Part shown: piece after piece, positions 8,405 to 15,932 of the stretch
How positions within the stretch are numbered: position 1 is the first letter of the stretch
Layout of the letters: every line of letters starts with the position of its first letter
Assembly (NCBI GenBank): GCA_964634325.1
Contig: CAZWJF010000002.1
Coordinates: 62,001 to 126,000 of the forward strand
Direction: 5' to 3'
From: JAJXWB01 sp964634325
GTDB taxonomy: Bacteria > Pseudomonadota > Alphaproteobacteria > Rhizobiales > Beijerinckiaceae
DNA length: 64,000 nucleotides
The notes under the pieces: model-generated
The model's database searches: none
The model's input: the letters and a program-made list of their open reading frames with translations, nothing else
Told to the model about the DNA's origin: nothing
Translations under genes and position numbers: made by a program

Positions 8405-9547
8405 TCAGATGACGTGCGTCTCGAGCGGCGGGAAGCCGTTGAACCCGACGGCCGAATAGGTCGTCGTATACGCGCCCGTGCCCTCGATCAGCACCTTCGA
8501 ACCGATCTCGAGGCTGAACGGAAGGAAGTAGGGATCCTTCTCGTAGAGCACGTCGACCGAATCGCAGGTCGGTCCCGCCAGGACGCAGGGGCCCATGTCG
8601 TCGCCATCCTTCTCGGTGCGGATCGGGTAGCGGATCATCTCGTCCATGGTCTCGGCCAGACCGTTGAACTTGCCGATGTCGAGATAGACCCAGCGCACCT
8701 TGTCCTCGTCCGCCTTCCTGGAGACGAGCACGACTTCCGCCTCGATCATGCCGGCGGAGCCGACCATGCCGCGGCCCGGCTCGATGATCGTTTCCGGGAT
8801 GCGGTTGCCGAAGTGCTTGCGCAGGGACCGGAAGATCGACTGGCCGTAAGCCTTCACCGCCGGAATATCTTTCAGATATTTCGTCGGGAAGCCGCCGCCG
8901 AGGTTGACCATCTGCAGGTGGATGCCGCGCTCGGCCAGATCGCGGAAGATCTTCGAGGCGTCCTTGAGCGCGCCGTCCCACATCTTCGGATTGCGCTGCT
9001 GCGAACCGACGTGGAACGAGACGCCATAGGCCGACAGGCCCAGACGGTAGGCGTGTTCGAGCACGCGCGGCGCCATTTCGGGCGCGCAGCCGAACTTGCG
9101 CGACAGCGGCCATTCGGCGCCGGCGCCGTTCGACAGGATGCGGCAGAACACCTTCGAGCCCGGTGCGACGCGCGCGATCTTCTCGACCTCGGCCTCGCAA
9201 TCGACCGCGAAGAGCCGGATGCCGAGCGCGTAGGCGCGCGCGATGTCGCGCTCCTTCTTGATCGTATTGCCGAAGGAGATGCGGTCCGGCGTAGCGCCGG
9301 CGGCCAGCGACTGCTCGATCTCGACGACCGAGGCCGTGTCGAAGCACGAGCCGAGCTCGGCGAGGAGCTTCAGCACCTGCGGCTCGGGATTGGCCTTCAC
9401 GGCGTAGAACACGCGCGTATCCGGCAGCGCCTTGGCGAAGGCGTTGTAATTGTCGCGCACGACGTCGAGATCGACGACGAGGCAGGGTCCGCTGTCACGT
9501 CCGGCTTCGCGTCGCGCCCGGAGGAATTCCAAGATTCGGTCGGTCAT
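8405..9547 (-). CDS. Ornithine decarboxylase, fold type III (PLP)
   Basis: Cytosolic PLP enzyme of the eukaryotic-like alanine-racemase-fold group; makes putrescine from ornithine (some members also use lysine). The 380-residue protein shows FYAVKAN with the PLP-binding Lys51, the GGGFPTKY phosphate loop, EPGRGMVG, and GPTCDSVD with the catalytic Cys of the partner subunit. The ATG at 9547 has GGGGAGG at ideal spacing. Putrescine would feed homospermidine synthase at 3085-4518. The gene has an unusually long, structured leader with its own promoter, which matches the known speF-type leader RNAs of alphaproteobacterial ornithine decarboxylase genes. Confidence 0.93.
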   Translation of the reverse strand: MTDRILEFLRARREAGRDSGPCLVVDLDVVRDNYNAFAKALPDTRVFYAVKANPEPQVLKLLAELGSCFDTASVVEIEQSLAAGATPDRISFGNTIKKERDIARAYALGIRLFAVDCEAEVEKIARVAPGSKVFCRILSNGAGAEWPLSRKFGCAPEMAPRVLEHAYRLGLSAYGVSFHVGSQQRNPKMWDGALKDASKIFRDLAERGIHLQMVNLGGGFPTKYLKDIPAVKAYGQSIFRSLRKHFGNRIPETIIEPGRGMVGSAGMIEAEVVLVSRKADEDKVRWVYLDIGKFNGLAETMDEMIRYPIRTEKDGDDMGPCVLAGPTCDSVDVLYEKDPYFLPFSLEIGSKVLIEGTGAYTTTYSAVGFNGFPPLETHVI

Positions 9548-10052
9548 CGCCGCCTCCCCTACGAAGGGCGCGGTCTCCCGCGCCAACACACATCAGCTTC
9601 GTGGCTGCGACCCTGTCCCGGCCCGCGCGATGGAAACGCGGAACGGGCGGTCGACCCGCAGCCTGGATCGGCTTCGGCGGGCAAGGCCCGGCTCAGCCGA
9701 TCGGGTGGTGCGCCGTTATGGACACGAATTCCCCGAATCGCGCGAGGCGGTTCGAGGTTCCTCGACGGCGTCCGAGGACGTTCCGTCGCGGTCAGCGTGG
9801 CCATCGTTTGGAAGGGGAGATCCCTTTCCGCACGCCCGGCAAGAAAGACAAGCCTCTTCGGTGCGCCGACCTTTGGAGGGGCCGACTGAGACCAAAAAAG
9901 CCCGGTCCGTCGTTGCTTTAAGTCGCGATCCCCCGTTCAGACGGGGTTCGCCGGTTCGCCTCCGGCTGCCGGTTTCTTACCGACGGTTGACCGGCCTCTT
10001 GTCCGGATCCCCGCCGACCGACACACGACCACAGGCACGTGCGATTTGGGCA
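9548..10052 (-). ncRNA. Long structured 5' leader of ornithine decarboxylase, candidate speF RNA motif
   Basis: There is no convincing gene in this 505-base stretch, which extends from the predicted transcription start near 10052 to the decarboxylase ATG. Corbino et al. (2005) described a conserved speF RNA motif upstream of ornithine decarboxylase genes in alphaproteobacteria; this is the same gene context. Local hairpins seen on the minus strand include CCCCGT-CTGA-ACGGGG (9946-9931) and a GGAAAGGG/CCCCTTCC stem (about 9830-9811). A weak 81-codon frame (9804 down to 9559) ends with TAG directly abutting the decarboxylase SD. I could not check the Rfam covariance model; assignment is by position plus structure. 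Confidence 0.5.
9894..9995 (-). terminator. Attenuator-like long-range stem with U-tract in odc leader
   Basis: On the leader transcript GCCGGT-CAA-CCGTC (9995-9982) can pair with GACGG-ACCGG(G)C (9911-9900), giving about 11 pairs with one bulge on each side. Six U residues follow immediately (9899-9894). The loop is about 70 nt and contains its own CCCCGT/ACGGGG hairpin. This is the layout of an intrinsic terminator inside a leader. The large loop makes it uncertain. Confidence 0.35.
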
Positions 10053-10058
10053 GGCCGA

Positions 10059-10087
10059 TACATAAGCCGGTTTTTCCTAATGACAAG
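10059..10087 (-). promoter_or_regulatory. Predicted sigma70 promoter of ornithine decarboxylase leader
   Basis: Minus-strand CTTGTC (10087-10082) and TATGTA (10064-10059) are separated by exactly 17 bases, close to the alphaproteobacterial housekeeping pattern CTTGAC-N17-CTATAT. The surrounding stretch is clearly AT-richer than the neighbourhood. It predicts a start near 10052 and so a 5' UTR of about 505 nt. Confidence 0.55.
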
Positions 10088-10240
10088 AAAAATCTTCGCC
10101 TTCGCCGGAATTTTTCGACAGCTGTTTTCGCGCTCGTCCGGCGGCGGCGTTCAGACGTTGTTCAGACGGCTTGTCGCCTTGTTTCGGACCGGATACGAGC
10201 TTCTCCGCCTCTTTTTTCGTCAGGTCCGAACGAATCTTCC

Positions 10241-11845
10241 ATGACAGACACTACCCGCCGCCACCTTCTCGGCGCCGCCGCCCTCGGCGCGGGCGCGCTC
10301 GTCTGGACCGGGGCGCTCGCGCAGCCGAACCAGAAACAGCCAGCGTCCGCCAATCCCGCCAAGCCAGGCGCCAAGCCCGTCGCGCAAGCGCCGCGGTTCG
10401 GCTTCGAAGAGGTCGTCAAGCGGGCGCGCGAACTGGCCGACGCGCCGTTCGACGCGACGATCGCGCCGCTGCCCGACGGTCTGGAGACGCTGGATTTCGA
10501 CGGCTGGCGCGATATCCGCTTTCGTCCGGACAAGGCGTTCTTCGCCAACAGCCCGTTCCGCCTGCACGTTTTTCACCTGGGGCATCTCTATCGCCGGCCG
10601 GTGACGATCAATCTCATCCGCGACGGCATCGCCACGCCCATTCCCTACTCGTCCTCGCTGTTCGACTACGGCAAGGCGAAGTTCGACCGGCAATTGCCCG
10701 TCAATACGGGCTTTGCGGGCTTTCGCCTGCACTTCCCGCTGAACAACCCCCGCATCTACGACGAGGTCTGCTCGTTCATCGGCGCAAGTTACTTCCGCTT
10801 CCTCGGCCGCGGTCAGAGCTACGGACTGTCGGCGCGCGCGCTGGCGGTCGAGACCGGCACGAATCAGGAGGAGTTTCCCTTCTTCCGCGAGTTCTGGATC
10901 GAGACGCCCGGGTCGAAAGCGGAGCGCGCGACGTTCTTCGGCTTGCTTGACGGTCAGTCAGTCACCGGCGCATTTCGGTTCGATCTCGAACCCGCACAGG
11001 ACAGCGTGATGGATGTGCGCGCGACGTTGTTCGCCCGGCGTCCCGGCGTGAAGTTCGGGCTCGCGCCCCTGACGTCGATGTTCTTCCTCGGGGAGAACGA
11101 CCGCAGGCCCAACCCCGACTTCCGGTTCGAGCTGCACGATTCGGACGGTTTGCAAATCGAGACCGCCAGCGGCGAATGGCTGTGGCGGCCCTTGCGCAAT
11201 CCGACGACCATCTCTGTGACGTCGTTCCTCGACAAGAGCACCAAAGGCTTCGGCCTGCTGCAGCGCGACCGCAAATTCGATCATTATCAGGATCTCGACC
11301 TCAATTATCAGTCGCGGCCGAGCTATTGGGTGGAGCCTGCCGAGCCGTTCGGCGAGGGGCGGGTCGAACTGGTCGAGTTGCCGACGACCGACGAGACCAA
11401 CGACAATATCGTCACGTCTTTCGTCCAGAACGAAGGACCGGCGCCGGGCGCAGCGTTTTCGTATGGCTACAAGATCGTGTCGACGCTGGATTCGAGCAAA
11501 CTCTCGCCGAACGGCCGCGTGACCAACACGTTCCAGACAGCGGCGCGGGCTCTCGGATCGCGTGAAACGCCGCCGGAGGGATCGCGGCGTTTCCTGATCG
11601 ATTTTTCGGGCGGCGATCTCGAATATCATGCCGCGGACACGTCGCAGGTCGAAGCCGTCGCGTCGATTTCGCACGGCTCGATCCTGCGCGCGTTCGTGAT
11701 CTCCAACCCGCACGTCAAGGGCATACGCGCCGTGGTCGACGTCCAGACCCCGAACGGGGCTCCGGGCGACGTGCGCGTGTTCCTGCGCGCCGGCGGCCGG
11801 ACGCTCACCGAAACCTGGACCTTCCCCTGGTCCAACAAACCGTGA
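10241..11845 (+). CDS. opgD: Glucan biosynthesis protein D/G (periplasmic, Tat-exported)
   Basis: Periplasmic enzyme of the OpgD/OpgG (MdoG) family, involved in building or trimming osmoregulated periplasmic glucans. The 534-residue protein begins with a twin-arginine signal (TRRHLLGAAALGAGA, cleavage probably after ALA near residue 27), which favours OpgD over the Sec-exported OpgG. The family core is visible from FGFEEVVKRARELA through GRGQSYGLSARALA, EFPFFREFWIE and the C-terminal Ig-like domain. The frame is open 65 codons upstream, but that part precedes the signal peptide. No opgH glucosyltransferase gene is present nearby. The next gene overlaps by 4 bases, so they are co-transcribed. 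Confidence 0.92.
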   Translation: MTDTTRRHLLGAAALGAGALVWTGALAQPNQKQPASANPAKPGAKPVAQAPRFGFEEVVKRARELADAPFDATIAPLPDGLETLDFDGWRDIRFRPDKAFFANSPFRLHVFHLGHLYRRPVTINLIRDGIATPIPYSSSLFDYGKAKFDRQLPVNTGFAGFRLHFPLNNPRIYDEVCSFIGASYFRFLGRGQSYGLSARALAVETGTNQEEFPFFREFWIETPGSKAERATFFGLLDGQSVTGAFRFDLEPAQDSVMDVRATLFARRPGVKFGLAPLTSMFFLGENDRRPNPDFRFELHDSDGLQIETASGEWLWRPLRNPTTISVTSFLDKSTKGFGLLQRDRKFDHYQDLDLNYQSRPSYWVEPAEPFGEGRVELVELPTTDETNDNIVTSFVQNEGPAPGAAFSYGYKIVSTLDSSKLSPNGRVTNTFQTAARALGSRETPPEGSRRFLIDFSGGDLEYHAADTSQVEAVASISHGSILRAFVISNPHVKGIRAVVDVQTPNGAPGDVRVFLRAGGRTLTETWTFPWSNKP

Positions 11846-12378
11846 AGCGGCTGCGCGTTCGTCGCGCGCAGCCTGGCGACCTCGACCGGCTCGTCGAGAT
11901 CGAAAACGCCGTGTTCGCGACGGATCGATTGAGCCGCGCAAGCTTTCGCAACCGATTGAAGAGCGCGTCCGCCAGCCTGATCGTCGGGGTTCTCGATGGA
12001 CGCGTCGCCGCCTATGCGCTGATCGCATTCCGGCGCGGCTCCGACAAGGCGCGGCTCTTTTCGATCGCCCGCGCGCCCGACGCGCCGGCGGGATGCGGGG
12101 GGCGTCTTCTGGAAGCGGCCGAGCGCGAGGCTATTCGGAGAGGTTGCGCCTCGCTCAGGCTGGAAGCGCGGGAAGACAACGCGCCAGCCCTCGCGCTTTA
12201 CGATCGCGCCGGCTACCGGCCGTTCGCCCGCTTCGAGAATTATTACGAGGACGGCGCGCCCGCGGTTCGCTTTGAAAAGAACCTGCGCAGCGCAGCGCCC
12301 GACTCGCGTGTCAGAGCCCGGGTTCGTTCCGAAGACGCGCCAGGTCGAACGCCTCGACGTCGCGCAGGAGTTCGATGA
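11842..12378 (+). CDS. RimI-like GNAT N-acetyltransferase
   Basis: A 178-residue acetyltransferase starting at a GTG that overlaps the opgD stop (GTGA). The core motifs are LFSIARAPDAPAGCGGRLLEAAE (motif A with the acetyl-CoA loop), and LEAREDNAPALALYDRAGYRPF, a RimI-like motif B with the usual ALALY..GY ending. The recognisable domain ends near residue 152. The last 25 or so residues are Arg-rich, unlike the family, and are encoded antisense to the end of the creatininase gene (68-base convergent overlap), suggesting a lost stop codon. Substrate unknown. Confidence 0.8.
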   Translation: MKRLRVRRAQPGDLDRLVEIENAVFATDRLSRASFRNRLKSASASLIVGVLDGRVAAYALIAFRRGSDKARLFSIARAPDAPAGCGGRLLEAAEREAIRRGCASLRLEAREDNAPALALYDRAGYRPFARFENYYEDGAPAVRFEKNLRSAAPDSRVRARVRSEDAPGRTPRRRAGVR

Positions 12379-13117
12379 AGGCCGTCGCGCCGTAGTCGGC
12401 GGTCGTCTCGCCCTTCGCCGGCGTCGCCGAAGTCGCGTCGCCCACGACGCCGGTCGGCGACAAATCCTGCGCCATCCAGCCGAAGCCGATGGGGCGGTCG
12501 GGACGCAGCCAGGTGAATTCCCGCTCCATATCGAGTCCGGCGGACCGGAAATCGTCGGCCAGATGCATGCGTACGAGATCGGGCCGGAAAGCGAGCATCA
12601 ACGAAGTCTCGATGTCGCCGCCGTGAATGCCGTGCGTCTGCTCTTCCTCGGAGAACAGGCCGTCCGCATATCCGAAGCGATGCCAACTCGCCACGACCGC
12701 AAGCATGTCGAAGCGCGCGCGCAGATCGAGCGCGATCCGGCTCAGAACCGCGGAATTGCCGCCGTGCGAGTTGAGCAGGACGAGCTTGCGGCAACCTGCG
12801 CGCGCGACGCTCTCGCCGATGGCGGTCCATGCGCCGATCGCGACGTCGGACGGCAGCGACAGCGTGCCGGGAAAGGCGATGTGTTCCAGCGAGGCGCCGA
12901 TCGACTGGAGGGGCAGAAACAGCACGGCCAGATCTTCGGGGAGTCGCTCGACAACGCGGTCGAGATAGCCCTGCATGATATGCGCATCGACGCCGACCGG
13001 CAGATGCGGCCCGTGCTGCTCGACCGCAGCCACCGGTAAAACGGCGATCATTTGCGCCATGTCCGTCTCGCGAAAATCGAGCGCGCTCATTTCGGTCCAG
13101 AAGCGCGTGGGCGGCAT
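12311..13117 (-). CDS. Creatininase family protein (metal-dependent amidohydrolase)
   Basis: A 268-residue protein of the creatininase/creatinine amidohydrolase superfamily, which opens cyclic amides or removes formyl groups with two metal ions. The metal-site motifs are all visible: EQHGPHLPVGVD near residue 32, LNSHGGNS near residue 110 and HGGDIETS near residue 160. It is divergent (146 bases) from an NMT1/THI5-type ABC transporter, which suggests a transported pyrimidine-like or cyclic amide substrate. Other members of the superfamily act on formamidopyrimidines or mycofactocin precursors, so creatinine itself is not assured. The start at 13117 follows the first in-frame ATG that gives family length. 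Confidence 0.85.
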   Translation of the reverse strand: MPPTRFWTEMSALDFRETDMAQMIAVLPVAAVEQHGPHLPVGVDAHIMQGYLDRVVERLPEDLAVLFLPLQSIGASLEHIAFPGTLSLPSDVAIGAWTAIGESVARAGCRKLVLLNSHGGNSAVLSRIALDLRARFDMLAVVASWHRFGYADGLFSEEEQTHGIHGGDIETSLMLAFRPDLVRMHLADDFRSAGLDMEREFTWLRPDRPIGFGWMAQDLSPTGVVGDATSATPAKGETTADYGATAFIELLRDVEAFDLARLRNEPGL

Positions 13118-13263
13118 GGCGGGCCTCGCTGCGGCGTGAGGGGTCGCGACGCAGACTATGAGGGCGCCGGATGCGCCGGTCCAGCCCGGCGGCTTGCGCC
13201 CGGCGCGCGCAGCGGCCACAAATCCTGATCGCACCGGGGGCCCGCATCGGCCGAGGAGGTTCA

Positions 13264-14280
13264 GTGAAGTTCAGATCGATCTTGGCGGCGCTGGCCGCCT
13301 TCGCCATGACGACCTTCGGCGGGCCGCATGGAGCGCGCGCGCTAGACAAGGTGTCCTTCGCCACCAACTGGCTGGCGGAAGCCGAACACGGCGGCTTCTA
13401 TCAGGCCGTCGCCGACGGCACCTATGCCAAGTACGGCCTCGACGTGACGATCGTGCAAGGCGGACCGCAGGCCAACAATCGCTTGCTGATGGTGACCGGC
13501 AAGGTCGACTTCTTCATGGGCGCCAACATGATTCAGGCGCTCGACGCGGTGAAGGAGGGTGTGCCGACGCTGGCGGTCGCCAGCATGTTCCAGAAAGATC
13601 CGATCATCTACATGTCGCATCCGGGCGTAGGCCTCGACAAAATCGACGATCTCGCCAAGGCGAGCGCCTATTTCGTCGGCAAGGACAATCTCGTCACCGT
13701 CTTTCAATGGGCCAAGCAGACTTTCGGCTTCAAGGAAGAGAAGGTGAAGCCCTATTCGTTCAACCCCGCGCCGTTCATCGCCGACAAGATGTCGGTGCAG
13801 CAGGGCTATGCGACGAGCGAGCCGTTCGAGGTCGAGAAGCAGGGAGGCTTCAAGCCCAATGTCTTTCTCGTCGCCGATTACGGCTACGATTCCTATTCGA
13901 CGACCATCGAGACGCGCGCCGATCTGATCGCGAAGAAGCCGGATCTCGTCCAGCGTTTCGTCGACGCCTCGATCATCGGCTGGCGCCATTACCTCTATGG
14001 CGACAACAAAGCGGCGAACGCGCTCATCAAACGAGACAACCCCGACATCACCGACGCGCAGATCGCCTTTTCCATCGCAAAGATGAAAGAGGACGGCATC
14101 GTCGATTCCGGAGATTCGCTGAAGCTCGGGATCGGCGCCATGACCGACGCGCGCATGAAGAGCTTCTTCGACAAGATGGTGAAAGCGGGCGTCATCGGCG
14201 CCGATGTCGACTACAAGAAATCCTATACGCTGTCGTTCGTGAACAAGGGCGTCGGTCTCGATCTACGGTCGAAGCCATGA
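13264..14280 (+). CDS. ABC transporter substrate-binding protein, NMT1/THI5-like
   Basis: Periplasmic binding protein of 338 residues in the NitT/TauT-SsuA-THI5 superfamily. A Sec signal (KFRSILAALAAFAMTTF...GARA) precedes the mature start near Leu-Asp-Lys. The segment TNWLAEAEHGGFYQA closely resembles the THI5/NMT1 fingerprint found in pyrimidine-precursor binders. The GTG start at 13264 has GAGGAGG just upstream. It heads an operon with the ATPase (ATGA overlap) and the permease. The substrate is unproven; candidates are hydroxymethylpyrimidine-like compounds or other small N-heterocycles. Confidence 0.88.
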   Translation: MKFRSILAALAAFAMTTFGGPHGARALDKVSFATNWLAEAEHGGFYQAVADGTYAKYGLDVTIVQGGPQANNRLLMVTGKVDFFMGANMIQALDAVKEGVPTLAVASMFQKDPIIYMSHPGVGLDKIDDLAKASAYFVGKDNLVTVFQWAKQTFGFKEEKVKPYSFNPAPFIADKMSVQQGYATSEPFEVEKQGGFKPNVFLVADYGYDSYSTTIETRADLIAKKPDLVQRFVDASIIGWRHYLYGDNKAANALIKRDNPDITDAQIAFSIAKMKEDGIVDSGDSLKLGIGAMTDARMKSFFDKMVKAGVIGADVDYKKSYTLSFVNKGVGLDLRSKP

Positions 14281-15044
14281 GCGATCGCGACGCGCCGCTC
14301 CTGTCGCTGCGCGGCGTCGAGAAAAGCTTCGCCAACGGGGTCCAGGCGCTGCAAGGGCTCGATCTCGAGGCGCGGCAGGGCGAATTCCTCTCGCTGCTCG
14401 GCCCGTCGGGTTGCGGCAAGTCGACCGCGCTGCGGCTCATCGCAGGCCTCAGCTCGCCGGGCGCAGGCGGCGTCGCATGGCGCGACGGCGTGCGGCCGGA
14501 CATCGGCTTCGTGTTCCAGGAGCCGACGCTGATGCCCTGGGCGAGCGTCGCGCGCAATGTCTACTTGCCGTTGCGTCTGAAAGGAGTCGCGTGGCCCGAT
14601 GCTGCGCCACGCGTCGCCGCCGCGCTCGATGGCGTCGGCCTTGCGCACTTCGCCGACGCCTATCCGCGGGAATTGTCGGGCGGCATGCGGATGCGCGTAT
14701 CGATCGCCCGCGCGCTGGCGACCCGGCCGCCGCTCCTGCTGATGGACGAGCCGTTCGCCGCTCTCGACGAAATCACGCGATTCAAACTCAACGACGACCT
14801 TCTGGCGCTCGCGCGCGAACTCAGCACGACCGTGATCTTCGTAACGCATTCGGTGTTCGAGAGCGTCTATCTGTCGACGCGCATTGCGGTGTTTTCCGCG
14901 CGACCCGGCCGCGTGATCGAGACGATTTCCATTGACGGACCCGGACGGCGCGACGCCGACTTCAGGCTCTCGCCGGAATTTGCGGGCTTCTGCCGGCGCG
15001 CTTCGGCGGCGCTCGACCGCGCCAGCGCGGAGGAGCGGCGATGA
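14277..15044 (+). CDS. ABC transporter ATP-binding protein (NitT/TauT type)
   Basis: Cytoplasmic ATPase of 255 residues energising the adjacent importer. Walker A is GPSGCGKS, the Q-loop is QEPTLMPW, the signature is LSGGM, Walker B is LLLMDEPFAALDE and the switch His is in FVTHSVFE. The pattern PTLMPWASVARNV is characteristic of SsuB/TauB/NrtD-like subunits. The start codon overlaps the upstream stop (ATGA) and the stop overlaps the next start, so the three genes are translationally coupled. Confidence 0.92.
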   Translation: MSDRDAPLLSLRGVEKSFANGVQALQGLDLEARQGEFLSLLGPSGCGKSTALRLIAGLSSPGAGGVAWRDGVRPDIGFVFQEPTLMPWASVARNVYLPLRLKGVAWPDAAPRVAAALDGVGLAHFADAYPRELSGGMRMRVSIARALATRPPLLLMDEPFAALDEITRFKLNDDLLALARELSTTVIFVTHSVFESVYLSTRIAVFSARPGRVIETISIDGPGRRDADFRLSPEFAGFCRRASAALDRASAEERR

Positions 15045-15838
15045 GCGACGTCAGACAGAACTCGCGCTTGCTGGACTATGGGTTGCCGGCGCTCGTGTTC
15101 GCGCTTTTTCTCGCAGCCTGGGAGGCGGCTGTCGCCTGGGCGCAAATCCCGCCTTACATCCTGCCGGCGCCGAGCGTGATCGTCGCAACGCTGATCAAGG
15201 ACTGGGGCATTCTCTCCGCCTCGCTGCTGGTGACGCTGACGATCACTTTCGAGGCGCTGGCGCTCGCCATCGTCGGCGGGGTAGGGCTCGCCATCCTGCT
15301 AGCGCAGTCCAAGTGGATCGAGCGGGCGTTCCTGCCTTTCGCGGTGATCTTGCAGGTGACCCCGATCATCGCCATCGCGCCGCTGCTGCTCGTCTGGCTG
15401 GAGCCCTCGACGGCGGTGCTGGTCTGCGCCTTCATCGTCGCCTTCTTCCCGATCCTGTCGAACACGGCGCTCGGGCTCGCGTCGACGGATCACAATCTGG
15501 TCGAGATGTTCGAACTCTACCGCGCCTCGCGCTGGAAGCAGTTGCTCTGGTTGCGGCTGCCGGCGGCGCTGCCGTACTTCTTCTCGGGCCTTCGGATCGC
15601 CGGCGGACTTGCGCTGATCGGCGCCATCGTCGCGGAACTGGCGGCGGGCGCTGCCGGGCAGGGGACGGGGCTCGCCTTCCGCATCACGGAAGCCGGCTTC
15701 CGGCTGAACATCCCGCGCATGTTCGCCGCGCTGACGCTGATCTCGCTGACGGGCATTGCGATCTTCGTCGTGCTGTCGCTCCTGTCGCAATTGTTCCTCG
15801 GCCGTTGGCACGAGAGCGCGCGGGCGCGGGATCGTTAG
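15041..15838 (+). CDS. ABC transporter permease (NitT/TauT type)
   Basis: Inner-membrane subunit of 265 residues with about six hydrophobic helices and a SsuC/TauC-like layout. An EMFELYRASRWKQLLWLRLPAALP segment forms the cytoplasmic EAA-type coupling loop, followed by FFSGLRIAGGLALIGAIVAEL, typical of the family. It overlaps the ATPase gene by 4 bases and completes the transporter with the upstream binding protein. An EamA gene follows 94 bases later. Confidence 0.9.
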   Translation: MSDVRQNSRLLDYGLPALVFALFLAAWEAAVAWAQIPPYILPAPSVIVATLIKDWGILSASLLVTLTITFEALALAIVGGVGLAILLAQSKWIERAFLPFAVILQVTPIIAIAPLLLVWLEPSTAVLVCAFIVAFFPILSNTALGLASTDHNLVEMFELYRASRWKQLLWLRLPAALPYFFSGLRIAGGLALIGAIVAELAAGAAGQGTGLAFRITEAGFRLNIPRMFAALTLISLTGIAIFVVLSLLSQLFLGRWHESARARDR

Positions 15839-15932
15839 CGCGAGCCATGTCGAACGAGCATGGCCGTCTCCCGGGCGGTCTGTGCTGCGCCTTGGCGGTC
15901 GCGCGTCGCCGAATCGACGGCTAGAACGAGCT

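Noticed and set aside
10046..10240. A 65-codon N-terminal extension of OpgD
   Set aside because: It precedes a clean Tat signal peptide and covers the promoter region of the divergent decarboxylase leader.
13158..15044. Apparent 628-codon frame running through the binding-protein gene into the ATPase gene
   Set aside because: The first half is out of frame with the real binding protein and is Arg-rich. The ATPase start at 14277 overlaps the binding-protein stop in the usual ATGA manner, so there is no fusion.
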